Assembly: GCF_002980525.1 (NCBI RefSeq)
Contig: NZ_PVBQ01000008.1
Span: 62,001 to 126,000 of the forward strand
DNA length: 64,000 nucleotides
DNA from: Sphingobacterium haloxyli
GTDB taxonomy: Bacteria > Bacteroidota > Bacteroidia > Sphingobacteriales > Sphingobacteriaceae
Direction: 5' to 3'
The notes beneath the pieces are model-generated. The model did no database searches. It saw only the letters and a program-made list of their open reading frames with translations, and was not told the DNA's origin. This document shows positions 35,904 to 45,187 of this stretch, one piece after another. The position numbers and the translations under genes are program-made. The first letter of the stretch is position 1. Each line of letters starts with the position of its first letter.

Positions 35904-38486
35904 TTATTGTTTATTGTTCAGTTTATTTATGCTTAGAATATAATACTGCCCGGGTGAAAGAGCAATCGCTCCCGTCGTACGCCAATCGCATGCTACACCC
36001 GGCAGGTTATCGTACCAGTTTTTCTTTAAGTTTGCAGGCAGAGTGAAATCATGCGCCACCACATCGAAGTTTCCGATAACAAGTACCTCCTGTTCAGCTT
36101 CTTTCACGACATAATATTTCACGGCGCCATTTACATGGTGGCTTACCGTTCCATTTCTGAAAATAGGATTCTGACGTTTCCAATCAATCAGTTTTGCATA
36201 ATGTGCAAAGAGGCTATAACGTCTGGGGTCTTTCAAATAATCCCATTTCACGGGTTTTTCGCCTGTTCTCCCATTCTCATCAATCGAGATATCATAACCT
36301 AACTCTCCGAATTGCCAAATCATTTTCGGACCAGGCGAACAAAGAAGAAATGCCGCCGCCTGTTTCATACGCTCCAACGCTGTTGTCAAAACCTTGGTCG
36401 AATAATTACCATTGGTATTGCCATATTGCAGGTTTTTGTACATCAGGCGTTCTTCGTCATGCGATTCCATATACGACACGAATTGCGCTTTTTCGAAACC
36501 ATGTGCATCGGCGAAAAGGCGTTTAAGATCGGAGTTATCATTCCAACCCATAGTGGCTTCATTGAATGCATGGTTTAGGTTGTTCCACAAAAGCATACCT
36601 TCACCCGCCAATTCACGTTCCTCGCTGTCTTCTGCAAAATGCTCCAGAATGACATAGAAGTCTTGATCCCGTTCGCGAATAAAATTATGGTAGTTTTTCC
36701 ATAGTGCGATACGGCTTGCATCATAAGCTGACCATTGTTGTACCGCCCCGTCGCTTTCGTCCGTACCCGAATTTTTCTGTGTAAAGCCTTTGGAAAGGTC
36801 AAAACGGAAACCATCTACCTTAAACTCTTCCATCCAGAATGCGATCACATCTTTGGTAAATTGCTGCGTAAGTGGGCTTTCGTGATTGAAGTCGTAACCC
36901 ACGTTATATGGATGGGTAGGTACAATATTAAACCAAGGATTATTTGTGAGCGAACCTGATTGTTGATACAAACGTACCATAGGTGACTTTCCAAAAGCAT
37001 GGTTTAATACCATATCGAGTATCACGGCAATCCCTTCCTGGTGGCATTCATCAATAAATGCTTTCAACTCATTAGTGGTACCGTAATATTTGTCCAGCGC
37101 AAAGTGAAAAGAAGGGTTATAACCCCAGCTCGAATTTGCCTCAAATTCCTGTACAGGCATAAGCTCGACTGCGTTCACGCCCAATCGTTTCAGATAAGCA
37201 ATAGAATCTCGTAATGTTTTGTAATTGCGTTGATCTAGGAAATCCCTTATATGCAGTTCATAGATTACCAAATCGAATATATCGGGCCGATTGAATGTTG
37301 CGGTTTGCCAGGTATATGTTGTGTTATTTAACGCCAACACCGAAACGATGCCCGTCGTTGCTTCCCGTGGATAATCTGGTAAACCCGAGTTGGGTGCTAC
37401 GTCCCCGTCATGATTCGGGTCCAACACCAATTGTGCGTACGGATCAGCAATTTTCAACTGCCCGTCTATCAGAAATTGGTAGGTATGGCTCTTTTGAAAA
37501 TTCAAATCCTTCAACGTAATCCACCAGATATTACCATCTGAAGTACGTTTCAGTGCATAATCTTGCGTCGCTTGAAAATCGTTGAAACTCCCCAACAAAA
37601 AGACAGAAGATTTATCTGGAGCGGTAAGTACAAAAGACACTTCGTGTTTATCATGATTGATTGTTACACCGTTTTTATTTATCTCCTCCGGTAATTCAGC
37701 TACTTCCACATCGCCCTCCACAAACACAGTAAGCTTCTTAATGGCACGCTGTCCATTCGCATTTATACGTGCTTGTATATCCTGTTGTCCCGTACCATTC
37801 AACTGCAGTTTGTGGGCAAGCTCATAGCCTTGGTTAGTCGCGACTTGCTGTCCATTTAGAAAAAGTGTTAATGTACCCGACTGAGAAGCTTTTAATCGGA
37901 TCGGGAGTTCTTCTCCCTTTGCGAACGATGGTTTTTCCGATTGCGGAACAAAAGTAGGCCGCACAGTAGGTGCTTTAAAGGTTATATCGGGTCTTTGCTT
38001 CGACGAAACCGGCCAATACATGTCCGATCCATCTGCATTGCGCAACACTTTACTTCCATCTGCATTCCGTACCAAAAAGGCAATATGGGTGACGTCATTT
38101 GGTTGTGTCCGCTTGAAAAAGCTCGCAGGATGAATAGCAATACTATACTTACTATCCGATTCCCGTTTTAATTTATAGCTATCGAGATTGCTATCCCATG
38201 ATGTCGCGACTTCTTTCCATTCCTTTTCCGATCTACTACCGGTCAATAACAAACCGGCATGTAGGTATAGGTCTCCGGAATGGTTAAGAAGTTCTTTGTT
38301 GCCTTTCTCCAGATCAAAAGTGAGCGTAGTGGTTTCGTCCCAAAATAGAAAATCATCGGACAAGGATACTAAACCCAGTACGGTATCCTCCCCGATTTGG
38401 TCTACATCTGGTTTCACATCCTTTTTACAGGCGATGATCCAAAGTACCATGACGAGCAGATACCCTAATTTTTTGTTCGTTTTCAT
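35904..38486 (-). CDS. Surface alpha-amylase-family GH13 lipoprotein with CBM48-like domain
   Basis: 860 residues. A lipobox (VLWIIACKKD) tethers it to the outer membrane. An N-terminal Ig-like part (about 35-250) and an E-set/CBM48 domain (KHEVSFVLTAP..VFLLGSFNDFQ..) precede the GH13 barrel. Catalytic residues: nucleophile Asp563 (VDGFRFDLSKG), acid/base Glu615 (VILEHFAED) and Asp677 (MESHDEERL). The layout resembles pullulanase or branching-enzyme-type GH13 rather than SusG. It should cut starch, glycogen or pullulan at the surface for SusC/D uptake. It is the promoter-proximal gene of the operon, behind LacI-type operators. Confidence 0.9.
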   Translation of the reverse strand: MKTNKKLGYLLVMVLWIIACKKDVKPDVDQIGEDTVLGLVSLSDDFLFWDETTTLTFDLEKGNKELLNHSGDLYLHAGLLLTGSRSEKEWKEVATSWDSNLDSYKLKRESDSKYSIAIHPASFFKRTQPNDVTHIAFLVRNADGSKVLRNADGSDMYWPVSSKQRPDITFKAPTVRPTFVPQSEKPSFAKGEELPIRLKASQSGTLTLFLNGQQVATNQGYELAHKLQLNGTGQQDIQARINANGQRAIKKLTVFVEGDVEVAELPEEINKNGVTINHDKHEVSFVLTAPDKSSVFLLGSFNDFQATQDYALKRTSDGNIWWITLKDLNFQKSHTYQFLIDGQLKIADPYAQLVLDPNHDGDVAPNSGLPDYPREATTGIVSVLALNNTTYTWQTATFNRPDIFDLVIYELHIRDFLDQRNYKTLRDSIAYLKRLGVNAVELMPVQEFEANSSWGYNPSFHFALDKYYGTTNELKAFIDECHQEGIAVILDMVLNHAFGKSPMVRLYQQSGSLTNNPWFNIVPTHPYNVGYDFNHESPLTQQFTKDVIAFWMEEFKVDGFRFDLSKGFTQKNSGTDESDGAVQQWSAYDASRIALWKNYHNFIRERDQDFYVILEHFAEDSEERELAGEGMLLWNNLNHAFNEATMGWNDNSDLKRLFADAHGFEKAQFVSYMESHDEERLMYKNLQYGNTNGNYSTKVLTTALERMKQAAAFLLCSPGPKMIWQFGELGYDISIDENGRTGEKPVKWDYLKDPRRYSLFAHYAKLIDWKRQNPIFRNGTVSHHVNGAVKYYVVKEAEQEVLVIGNFDVVAHDFTLPANLKKNWYDNLPGVACDWRTTGAIALSPGQYYILSINKLNNKQ

Positions 38487-38513
38487 TTACAAAGCGGTTA
38501 GCCAAAACCTATT

Positions 38514-38525
38514 GGGAATGTTCCC
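38514..38525. promoter_or_regulatory. Operator-like palindrome (GGGAATGTTCCC), proximal
   Basis: GGGAA-TG-TTCCC, 28 bp upstream of the GH13 start codon and about 105 bp downstream of the likely transcription start. It has the same core as the two sites at the promoter, so it may be an auxiliary operator that allows looping. Confidence 0.65.
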
Positions 38526-38613
38526 GAAAAAACTCCATTTAATTTATTATCGAAGAATAAAAGGTATTATAAAAACAGCTACTCTTGTGATTCCTCTATA
38601 ATTGTCAGCATTA

Positions 38614-38627
38614 CGGGAATGTTCCCG
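38614..38627. promoter_or_regulatory. Operator-like palindrome (CGGGAATGTTCCCG), at the transcription start
   Basis: Perfect arms CGGGAA/TTCCCG around TG. It lies 8-22 bp downstream of the -7 element, where a bound repressor would block initiation. The likely ligand is the LacI-family protein encoded next door. Confidence 0.75.
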
Positions 38628-38635
38628 AAACATAT

Positions 38636-38665
38636 CAAAGGTAACACGTTTCAGGAATATTCCAA
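38636..38665 (-). promoter_or_regulatory. Promoter of the alpha-glucan operon (TTG-19-TACCTTTG)
   Basis: On the minus strand TTG (38665-38663) is exactly 19 bp from TACCTTTG (38643-38636), matching the Bacteroidota consensus. The leader to the GH13 ATG is about 145 nt. Confidence 0.75.
38654..38663. promoter_or_regulatory. Operator-like palindrome (GGAATATTCC), in the promoter spacer
   Basis: A perfect 10-bp palindrome between the -33 and -7 elements, touching the -33. It shares GGAAT.TTCC with the sites at 38514 and 38614. Confidence 0.7.
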
Positions 38666-38693
38666 AGTAAAAAATATTTTTTTTTCAGAAAAA

Positions 38694-39707
38694 TTAAAGT
38701 TTCCGGCTGGAATCTTGAAAAATGAGGCTGGATTGTAATAACGTAGTTTCTTGTTGGCGAAGCTCCGTCGGTTTATCCAGTATCCGGAAAAGAAAATTGG
38801 CAGCTTCCTTTCCCATTGCAAAGGCCGGTTGTTTCACGACACTAAGCGAGGGACTCAATAAATCAGCGATGTCCAAACAGGAAAAGCATATCAGTTTTAA
38901 GTTTTCCGGAATCTGTACGCCCTCTTGCTGGGCAACCCGGATCGTCGATATAGCTAGCCTTTCCACCGAAGCAAAAATGCCATCGGGTTTATGCTGTTGA
39001 ATGAGATTCCTGATAGCTGCTCTGTTTTTTACTTCGTCGTTTTCCGTGTCCAATATCAATTTCTCTTGAAACAGTATACCGTTATCTTCCAATGCTTTCC
39101 TATAACCATCCATCCGAATCTTACCAATGGACACCTTTCGATTGATGACAAGATAAGCTATGTTTTTACATCCGTTGTCAACAAGATGCTGGGTGGCGAG
39201 CCTACTGGATTCAAAATCATTTCCGGTAACGAAATGACCATGGAAATCGTCATAACTCCTATCGAAAAATACAATGGGAACATCATGGTCTACTAAGGTT
39301 TGTAAGTGGCTGTGATCTTTTCCCTCTCCCGAAGCAGAAATCAATACGCCGTCTACCCGGCCATTTACTAACGAACGTACAATAGATGCTTCATTTTGTA
39401 CACTGTTGTCCGTTACATATATCAATGTATGGTATTTTTTTGAACGGGCAATCAGTTCGATGCCTTTTATCGCCTGACTGAAAAACTTATTCCCGAATTC
39501 GGGGATAATAATGGCAATGGTCTGGCTGCGATTCCCCCGTAAACTACTTGCATATAGGTTTGGAGAAAAGCCCAGTTCTTCTGCCTTTGCCAGAATACGT
39601 TCTTTCGTTTTCGGACTGATGTCACTACTATCCCGAAATGCCCGGGATACCGTAGATTTGGATAGCCCTAATGTCTCTGCTAAATCAACTATTGTTATCT
39701 GTGACAT
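38694..39707 (-). CDS. LacI/GalR-family transcriptional regulator of the alpha-glucan operon
   Basis: 337 residues. N-terminal LacI HTH (TIVDLAETLGLSKSTVSRAFRD) with hinge helix NLYASSLRG, then a periplasmic-binding-like sensor core (TIAIIIPEFGNKFFSQAIKGIE; GVLISASGEG; VFFDRSYDDF; GIFASVERLA). It ends 207 bp upstream of the first PUL gene on the same strand, and three palindromes typical of LacI operators lie in that gap. The likely effector is maltose or a maltodextrin. The classical B. thetaiotaomicron system uses SusR instead, so this is a different regulatory type. Its own -7 (TATCTTTG) lies at 39724-39731. Confidence 0.93.
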   Translation of the reverse strand: MSQITIVDLAETLGLSKSTVSRAFRDSSDISPKTKERILAKAEELGFSPNLYASSLRGNRSQTIAIIIPEFGNKFFSQAIKGIELIARSKKYHTLIYVTDNSVQNEASIVRSLVNGRVDGVLISASGEGKDHSHLQTLVDHDVPIVFFDRSYDDFHGHFVTGNDFESSRLATQHLVDNGCKNIAYLVINRKVSIGKIRMDGYRKALEDNGILFQEKLILDTENDEVKNRAAIRNLIQQHKPDGIFASVERLAISTIRVAQQEGVQIPENLKLICFSCLDIADLLSPSLSVVKQPAFAMGKEAANFLFRILDKPTELRQQETTLLQSSLIFQDSSRKL

Positions 39708-39723
39708 ATCGTTATTCTTACTT

Positions 39724-39731
39724 CAAAGATA
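39724..39731 (-). promoter_or_regulatory. -7 element (TATCTTTG) for the LacI gene
   Basis: Exact TAnnTTTG, 16 bp upstream of the ATG; a -33 TTG is not visible at the right distance. Confidence 0.5.
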
Positions 39732-39781
39732 GCAATAATTCGTTGTTGTGTGGATGCATGTGACGTGTTTATAGCATACGC

Positions 39782-40636
39782 TTACGCTAAAAAAGCCGTA
39801 TCTAATAAATAGAAGGCAGCAAATATGACAGACGCGACACCATTGGTCGTCATAAACGCTCTATTTACGCGGCTTAAATCGGCGGGACTGACAATACGAT
39901 GTTGATATATCAATAAAAGTCCGTAGAATGCAACACCCAAGTAATAAAACCATCCCACCGGCATATAGAATACCGGTAGCAATACGAATATAAAAGAGAG
40001 AACATGTAGCAGTTCCGAAATACGTAATGCTTTGTTTCCCCCAAAATAGGCTGGAATAGAGTTCAGTCCGTTTGCTCTGTCAAATTCTTCATCTTGCAAG
40101 GCATAAATAATATCAAAGCCGCCAGACCAGCACATCACGGCTATGCCGTAGAATATTGGTACAATGTCAAATTGGTTGGTCACCACCAAATAGGCTCCTA
40201 TAGGCGACAGCCCCAACCCTATCCCTAATACAATATGGCATAATGGGGTAAATCGTTTTGTATAACTGTAAAACAATACCACAAATAGCGCTATAGGCGA
40301 TAAATAGAAACACAATGTATTTATAAAATAAGTGGCCCCTATAAAAATCAAGCAATTAATAACCGTAAATGCTAGGGCGTTATTGGCCGAAATTTTTCCA
40401 GCAGGGATATCACGCATAGCGGTGCGGGGATTTATAGCATCAATATCACGGTCTAAAAAACGATTAAATGCCATGGCTGCATTCCGGGCAGTTACCATAC
40501 ATACCAACATCAGTAAAAGTTTTTTCCAATCAAAGCCATGTTGTGTGGTTTGTATAGCTAGAAAAAAACCGATAATAGCAAAAGGCAAAGCAAAGATGCT
40601 GTGTGCAAACAGCACGAGCGACATATACTTCTTCAT
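39782..40636 (-). CDS. UbiA-family prenyltransferase (quinone biosynthesis)
   Basis: 284 residues with about 8-9 membrane helices. The first Asp-rich motif is NRFLDRDIDAINPRT, followed by the second, DIIYALQDEEFDRANG, both needed for Mg-prenyl diphosphate binding. In Bacteroidota the family at this position is usually annotated as a 4-hydroxybenzoate or futalosine-pathway (MqnP-like) prenyltransferase for menaquinone. Which acceptor is used cannot be told without the other menaquinone genes. It follows engB by 5 bp and is probably co-transcribed. Confidence 0.88.
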   Translation of the reverse strand: MKKYMSLVLFAHSIFALPFAIIGFFLAIQTTQHGFDWKKLLLMLVCMVTARNAAMAFNRFLDRDIDAINPRTAMRDIPAGKISANNALAFTVINCLIFIGATYFINTLCFYLSPIALFVVLFYSYTKRFTPLCHIVLGIGLGLSPIGAYLVVTNQFDIVPIFYGIAVMCWSGGFDIIYALQDEEFDRANGLNSIPAYFGGNKALRISELLHVLSFIFVLLPVFYMPVGWFYYLGVAFYGLLLIYQHRIVSPADLSRVNRAFMTTNGVASVIFAAFYLLDTAFLA

Positions 40637-40641
40637 GGTTA

Positions 40642-41259
40642 CTACTGGTCAACTATAGGCGAAACGAAATTTTTATTGATGCCATCTATCGTAGCCAAGA
40701 TTTCATCCATTCCTTGCCTCTTCTCGGCAGAAGTCAGGAAAAGAGACGGTACTTCTTCAAACCAGGCTAAAAGCGACTTTTTGAATTTCGCAATATTTTG
40801 ATCGGATTTCATTATGGATTGCTTGTCTGCTTTTGTAAATACCAACAAAAACGGTAGACCCTGCTCTCCTAGCCAACGGCAAAATTCCAAATCTATCTTC
40901 TGCGGTTCGAGCCGGCTGTCTATCAATACAAAAATACACTGAAGATTCTCACGTTTTGTCAGATACCGTCGAATAAAACGTTCCCATTCTGCCCGATTTT
41001 TTTTAGACGTCTGGGCAAATCCGTATCCTGGAAGATCGACAAGATACCAGGCTTTGTCTATTATAAAATGATTGATAAGTTGCGTCTTCCCGGGTTTTTG
41101 AGAAGTCTTAGCTAAACCTTTTTTATTGACCAAAGCATTGATCAGTGATGATTTGCCGACATTGGAGCGGCCTATAAAGGCGTATTCTGGCAACGATGGT
41201 TCCGGAAGCTTCCGCACATCGGTATTGCTCATGACAAATTCTGCAGTTTTTACAAGCAT
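40642..41259 (-). CDS. engB: Ribosome biogenesis GTPase EngB/YsxC
   Basis: 205 residues from the ATG at 41259, which gives the standard N-terminus [15 protein letters not shown]; the frame is open to 41307 but the extra 16 residues are not family-like. G motifs: [15 protein letters not shown] (G1), KTQLINHF (G2 region), DLPGYGFA (G3), VFTKADK (G4), TSAEKRQG (G5). It takes part in 50S assembly. Co-directional with the UbiA gene 5 bp downstream. Confidence 0.95.
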   Translation of the reverse strand: MLVKTAEFVMSNTDVRKLPEPSLPEYAFIGRSNVGKSSLINALVNKKGLAKTSQKPGKTQLINHFIIDKAWYLVDLPGYGFAQTSKKNRAEWERFIRRYLTKRENLQCIFVLIDSRLEPQKIDLEFCRWLGEQGLPFLLVFTKADKQSIMKSDQNIAKFKKSLLAWFEEVPSLFLTSAEKRQGMDEILATIDGINKNFVSPIVDQ

Positions 41260-41385
41260 AGAACAAAGGTAGTATTTTTTCCGATTTTGTCTCACGCTCG
41301 CAAACATTATCCATTCCTGAATCGTTAGGTACTATACTAGGAAATCTTATTAGAGAAAAGCAGTATAGCATAAAAACCCTCAGCG

Positions 41386-41799
41386 ATGGAAAATGAGAAT
41401 TTAAACGAAAATAGCAAATCAAACGAAGCGACACCACAGCGTCCGGAAGGTGAACGCATTTTAAACGCGCCACTCGTAGAAATGAATTTGTTTGCATTCA
41501 TTGAGCAGATAAAAAGTGAAACGACGTGGGCTGATAGCGACCGGAATTCTATTACCATTTTTAAATCGGAGGCTATGACCATGGTATTAATCGGGCTACA
41601 TGAAAATGCGGAATTAAAACCGCACAAAGCAAACGGAACAATAAGTGTACAAGTGTTGGAAGGAAAAATCGAATTCAGTACAGAAGATCAGTATGTACAA
41701 ATTGAGCGAGGACAAATGATTGCATTGCAGGAGAATTTGATGCATCGTGTAAAAGCACTCAAAGAAAGCTTTTTTCTACTCACGCTTACGGGTAGTTAA
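41386..41799 (+). CDS. Cupin-domain protein
   Basis: 137 residues, cytoplasmic. A disordered Glu/Asn-rich N-terminus (1-25) is followed by a single cupin barrel (about 50-137): LIGLHENAELKPHKANGTISVQVLEGKIEF and GQMIALQENLMHRVKALKESFFLLTL. Metal ligands are only partly kept (His in PHKAN and MHRV), so enzymatic function is uncertain. Monocistronic. Confidence 0.82.
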   Translation: MENENLNENSKSNEATPQRPEGERILNAPLVEMNLFAFIEQIKSETTWADSDRNSITIFKSEAMTMVLIGLHENAELKPHKANGTISVQVLEGKIEFSTEDQYVQIERGQMIALQENLMHRVKALKESFFLLTLTGS

Positions 41800-41889
41800 A
41801 CAATAAGCACCGACGACACAAACATCGCTGATGGTATGTTACTTGAACGTTAAAACATTTCATAGTATTAACTATTCTATGGAGACGAT

Positions 41890-42840
41890 ATGAATATAAT
41901 CGATATCATACTTTTACTCATTTTCCTGATCTCGATATGGAATGGGATCACTAGGGGTTTCTTTGCAGGAATGGCCAGGCTTGTATCTTGGTTAGGAAGC
42001 TTGCTAATTACTTTTGCATTATATAGATATGTAGTCCACTTTTTTGAAATATACATCACAGATAGCATTTGGACAATGCCCTTATCATTCCTGATTACGT
42101 TTCTTATTGTCGGTTCCATCCTGTCACTGCTTACTGCCAAAGCTTTGAATGCTATTCCATTAAAAATACGAGTGCATCGCGTGAACAACGCTTTTGGATT
42201 TATACCCGGAGTTGTTGTGGGATTGCTCTATGCAGCTATCGTCTCCACTCTTTTACTTTTATTACCCTTTTCAGAAACGCTGACTTCACGAACCAGAGAC
42301 AGTAAAATTGCAGATCAGCTGACCAACGGATTGGGTTGGATAGAGCGACCTTTCGCCCCCGCGCTTGAAGCCGTAAACCGTTCTATCAATAAAATGACTA
42401 TTGAGCCTGGTTCGTCTGAAAGCATAAGTCTTCCTTTCGTAGTGGAAAATCCAGAGCCTAGACCAGATCTGGAAAGCCAGATGCTCGAGCTAGTGAACGA
42501 AGAACGGGCGAAAGCGAACCTGCCGGCGCTCACCTTGGATGCGGAACTGACGCCGGTGGCCCGTCAACACTCGAAAGACATGTTTGCAAGAAGTTATTTT
42601 TCGCACATTTCCCCTGAAGGGGGAACACCCTTTGATCGTATCCGTGATGCTAACATTAAGTTTCTGATCGCAGGTGAAAATTTAGCGCTTGCACAGAACC
42701 TGCCCTTGGCCCATGATGGCCTGATGAATTCACCAGGACACCGCGCCAATATCCTTCGACGTGCGTTCGGTCGGGTAGGAATCGGCGTTCTCGATGGCGG
42801 AGTATATGGTTTGATGGTTACGCAAAAATTTCGTAATTGA
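41890..42840 (+). CDS. CvpA-CAP fusion membrane protein
   Basis: 316 residues. Residues 1-150 are a CvpA/colicin-V-production-type membrane domain with four hydrophobic segments (NIIDIILLLIFLISIWNGITRGF at the start). A linker (150-195) leads to a CAP/SCP domain (about 196-316) facing the periplasm: MLELVNEERAK, VARQHSKDM (His), HISPEGGTPFDRI, AGENLAL (Glu), MNSPGHRANIL (His), IGVLDGGVYGLMVTQKF. These are the conserved CAP cavity residues. The same fusion occurs in other Bacteroidota; its role is not established. Confidence 0.9.
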   Translation: MNIIDIILLLIFLISIWNGITRGFFAGMARLVSWLGSLLITFALYRYVVHFFEIYITDSIWTMPLSFLITFLIVGSILSLLTAKALNAIPLKIRVHRVNNAFGFIPGVVVGLLYAAIVSTLLLLLPFSETLTSRTRDSKIADQLTNGLGWIERPFAPALEAVNRSINKMTIEPGSSESISLPFVVENPEPRPDLESQMLELVNEERAKANLPALTLDAELTPVARQHSKDMFARSYFSHISPEGGTPFDRIRDANIKFLIAGENLALAQNLPLAHDGLMNSPGHRANILRRAFGRVGIGVLDGGVYGLMVTQKFRN

Positions 42841-42850
42841 GTACGTCTGC

Positions 42851-43684
42851 TTAGACGATCTCACGCTTAATCAGCTTACGAGGATTGAAAAAATGATTTA
42901 ATGGTCCATTACCCTCCCCCGTCTGTACATCAGCGCCGTTCTCGATAGCGTTAAAAACATACTGTTGCCCTAATTCTACGGCTTCATGCAAAGCTTTACC
43001 ACGCGCCATAAAAGATGCTATAGCGGAAGATAATGTACAACCAGAACCATGCGTGTTATCTGTATCGATTTTATTAAACTCAAACGCATGATAACGACAA
43101 GCTTCGTCGAGCAAAAGGGAAGTAATGACTGTCGACTCCTGATGGCCTCCTTTGAGCAGGATATTTTTGCAACCTAGTGCTTTAATATCCATTCCGGCGG
43201 TCTTCATTTGCGCTAACGTTTTGACTTCTGTTTTGGCCAAGACAGCGGACTCGTCCATATTCGGGGTGATGAGGTCCGCTAACGGAATCAATAGTTTAAT
43301 AATTGCTTGTATGGTTTCTTCTTCAATCAGACGGTGGCCACTAGTAGCAACCATAACCGGATCAAATACAACGGGCACTTTTTTGTACCTGGCTAACGTA
43401 CTTACGATGGTTTCTACCAATTCAGAAGTATGCACCATACCTATTTTTATGGCGTCTGGAACGACGTCTTCCATTAGCGATGCGATCTGGTCTTTAACAG
43501 CCTCAATAGGAACAGGATATATCTTTCGGACTCCTTTCGTATTTTGTACGGGTAGGGCGGTCAATACAGACGTAGAAAAACACCCTAAAGCGGAGGCAGT
43601 TTTGATATCAGCCTGTATTCCGGCCCCACCGCTCCCGTCAAACCCGGCGATGGTCATCACGGTAGGATATTTATTTTTTTTCAT
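42851..43684 (-). CDS. thiD: Hydroxymethylpyrimidine/phosphomethylpyrimidine kinase
   Basis: 277 residues, ribokinase fold. N-terminal TIAGFDGSGGAGIQADIKTASALG, central PVVFDPVMVATSG, LITPNMDESAVL and the catalytic DTDNTHGSGCTLSSAIA. It phosphorylates HMP and HMP-P for thiamine synthesis or salvage. Third gene of the thiM-thiE-thiD operon (28 bp after thiE). Confidence 0.96.
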   Translation of the reverse strand: MKKNKYPTVMTIAGFDGSGGAGIQADIKTASALGCFSTSVLTALPVQNTKGVRKIYPVPIEAVKDQIASLMEDVVPDAIKIGMVHTSELVETIVSTLARYKKVPVVFDPVMVATSGHRLIEEETIQAIIKLLIPLADLITPNMDESAVLAKTEVKTLAQMKTAGMDIKALGCKNILLKGGHQESTVITSLLLDEACRYHAFEFNKIDTDNTHGSGCTLSSAIASFMARGKALHEAVELGQQYVFNAIENGADVQTGEGNGPLNHFFNPRKLIKREIV

Positions 43685-43712
43685 CAGTATATAGTTTGTC
43701 TAAGAATGTGTT

Positions 43713-44351
43713 TCATTTCAATAATTCATTTTTTAGTTCATAAGCTGCTTTTAGGGGGTCTCTGGCGCCACACACAGCAGATACCACCGCAATACAATCT
43801 GCACCTGCGCTTACTACCGCCCTCGCATTGTGTTTATCAATGTTGCCGATAGCGACCAGCTTCTTGGACGTCAGCTGCCGGATCTGGGTTATACCATCCA
43901 AACTCCATTCGGTAACGGTATCGGATTTGGTCGCTGTACGAAAAACGGGGCTTATACCCAAATAGTCAGAAACTGCGGCCTGTTTATTCGCTAACTGATC
44001 AATATATTCAATTGAATAGCCCACATATGCCGATGAAGCGTCCCACTGGCTGCGAATTTGCACCGGTGGTATATCACTATTGCCAACATGTATACCTGCA
44101 GCAGGAAGAGACATTGCCACTTGGAGATTATCATTGATAATAAGTGGTATGTTATGCTTGTCGGTGATATCCTTGAGTCGTTTGGCTGCCTCCAAAAAAC
44201 CAGCGGTTCCAAGCAGCTTTTCCCGGAGCTGAATAATATCAACGCCACCCAAGATAGCCTGTTCAGCTACTTCCAGATAACCGCGTCCGCCGCAATCGGC
44301 CTGTGAAATCACTAGGTATAGTTGATACGGGAAGTGCGCTCGGGTGTTCAT
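43713..44351 (-). CDS. thiE: Thiamine phosphate synthase
   Basis: 212 residues from the ATG at 44351, which forms a 4-bp ATGA overlap with the thiM stop; an upstream ATG at 44363 would overlap by 16 bp and is less likely. Motifs: GVDIIQLREKLLG, PLIINDNLQVAMSLPAAGIHVGNSD, YVGYSIEY and IGNIDKHNARAVVSAGADCIAVVSA. It joins HMP-PP and THZ-P to thiamine phosphate. Confidence 0.94.
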   Translation of the reverse strand: MNTRAHFPYQLYLVISQADCGGRGYLEVAEQAILGGVDIIQLREKLLGTAGFLEAAKRLKDITDKHNIPLIINDNLQVAMSLPAAGIHVGNSDIPPVQIRSQWDASSAYVGYSIEYIDQLANKQAAVSDYLGISPVFRTATKSDTVTEWSLDGITQIRQLTSKKLVAIGNIDKHNARAVVSAGADCIAVVSAVCGARDPLKAAYELKNELLK

Positions 44352-45145
44352 TGCGGGGTACATTTGATATACGCGTAAAACTCATTGTCTGTCATACTGT
44401 ATAATTTGTCAAGAAGATTTACCTGCAAGCTACCCGGTCCTTTAGATTGTTGTTCGGCCAATTCACCTGCTACGCCCAATAAGGCCATAGCTGCAACCGT
44501 CGCTTCGGTTTTATCTTCAACTACACCAAGCATTGCCGCCACAAGGGCGGATGCAGTGCATCCTAAACCTGTTACCTTGCCCATCAGCGGATGTCCGTTG
44601 CTGATATAAAATATTCGCTGCTCGTCGATAATAATATCCGTTGCTCCCGAAATACATACGACGGCTTGATAGGCCCTGCTAAGTACATGGGCATCGTCTA
44701 TTGCAGTATGGCTTTCAACAGTGCTGTCCACACCTTTAGTAGACGACTGATGTGTGTTAGCGAGCGCCGCTATCTCTGAAGCATTCCCCCTGATTACGGT
44801 TGGTCTAAATTGCAACAGTTCTTGTAAAACAGTATTCCGGTACGGAGTGGCTCCTGCTCCTACGGGATCAAGCACCCAAGCCTTGCCTGATGTATGGGCT
44901 GTCTCCGCAGCGGTAAGCATACTTTGATGCCAGTATTCGTCTAACGTGCCGATGTTAATTACTAGTGAACTCGCGATCTGCACCATTTCGCGAACCTCCG
45001 ATTGCGCGTGCGCCATAACTGGTGATGCGCCGACGGCGAGCAAGGCATTAGCGGTATTGTTCATAACGACATAGTTGCTTATATTATGGACAAGAGGCGA
45101 GCGATGTTTAAGGGATTGAATATGTTTCCAGAGTGTTTTTTCCAT
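44348..45145 (-). CDS. thiM: Hydroxyethylthiazole kinase
   Basis: 265 residues, normal length. Motifs: PLVHNISNYVVMNNTANALLA, GASPVMAH, LDPVGAGATPYRN, VIRGNASEI and the catalytic KVTGLGCTASALVAAML. It phosphorylates hydroxyethylthiazole taken from salvage. It is the first gene after the TPP riboswitch and overlaps thiE by 4 bp. No thiC, thiG or thiH is present here, so the operon is of the salvage type. Confidence 0.96.
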   Translation of the reverse strand: MEKTLWKHIQSLKHRSPLVHNISNYVVMNNTANALLAVGASPVMAHAQSEVREMVQIASSLVINIGTLDEYWHQSMLTAAETAHTSGKAWVLDPVGAGATPYRNTVLQELLQFRPTVIRGNASEIAALANTHQSSTKGVDSTVESHTAIDDAHVLSRAYQAVVCISGATDIIIDEQRIFYISNGHPLMGKVTGLGCTASALVAAMLGVVEDKTEATVAAMALLGVAGELAEQQSKGPGSLQVNLLDKLYSMTDNEFYAYIKCTPQ

Positions 45146-45187
45146 TGCGATTACTTTTAAATATAGTGCTTTAGGAAACTCGAAACA

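Noticed and set aside
42843-42858. Hairpin between the CvpA-CAP gene and thiD as a terminator
   Set aside because: Only a 5-bp stem (CGTCT/AGACG) and no T-run; too weak to call.
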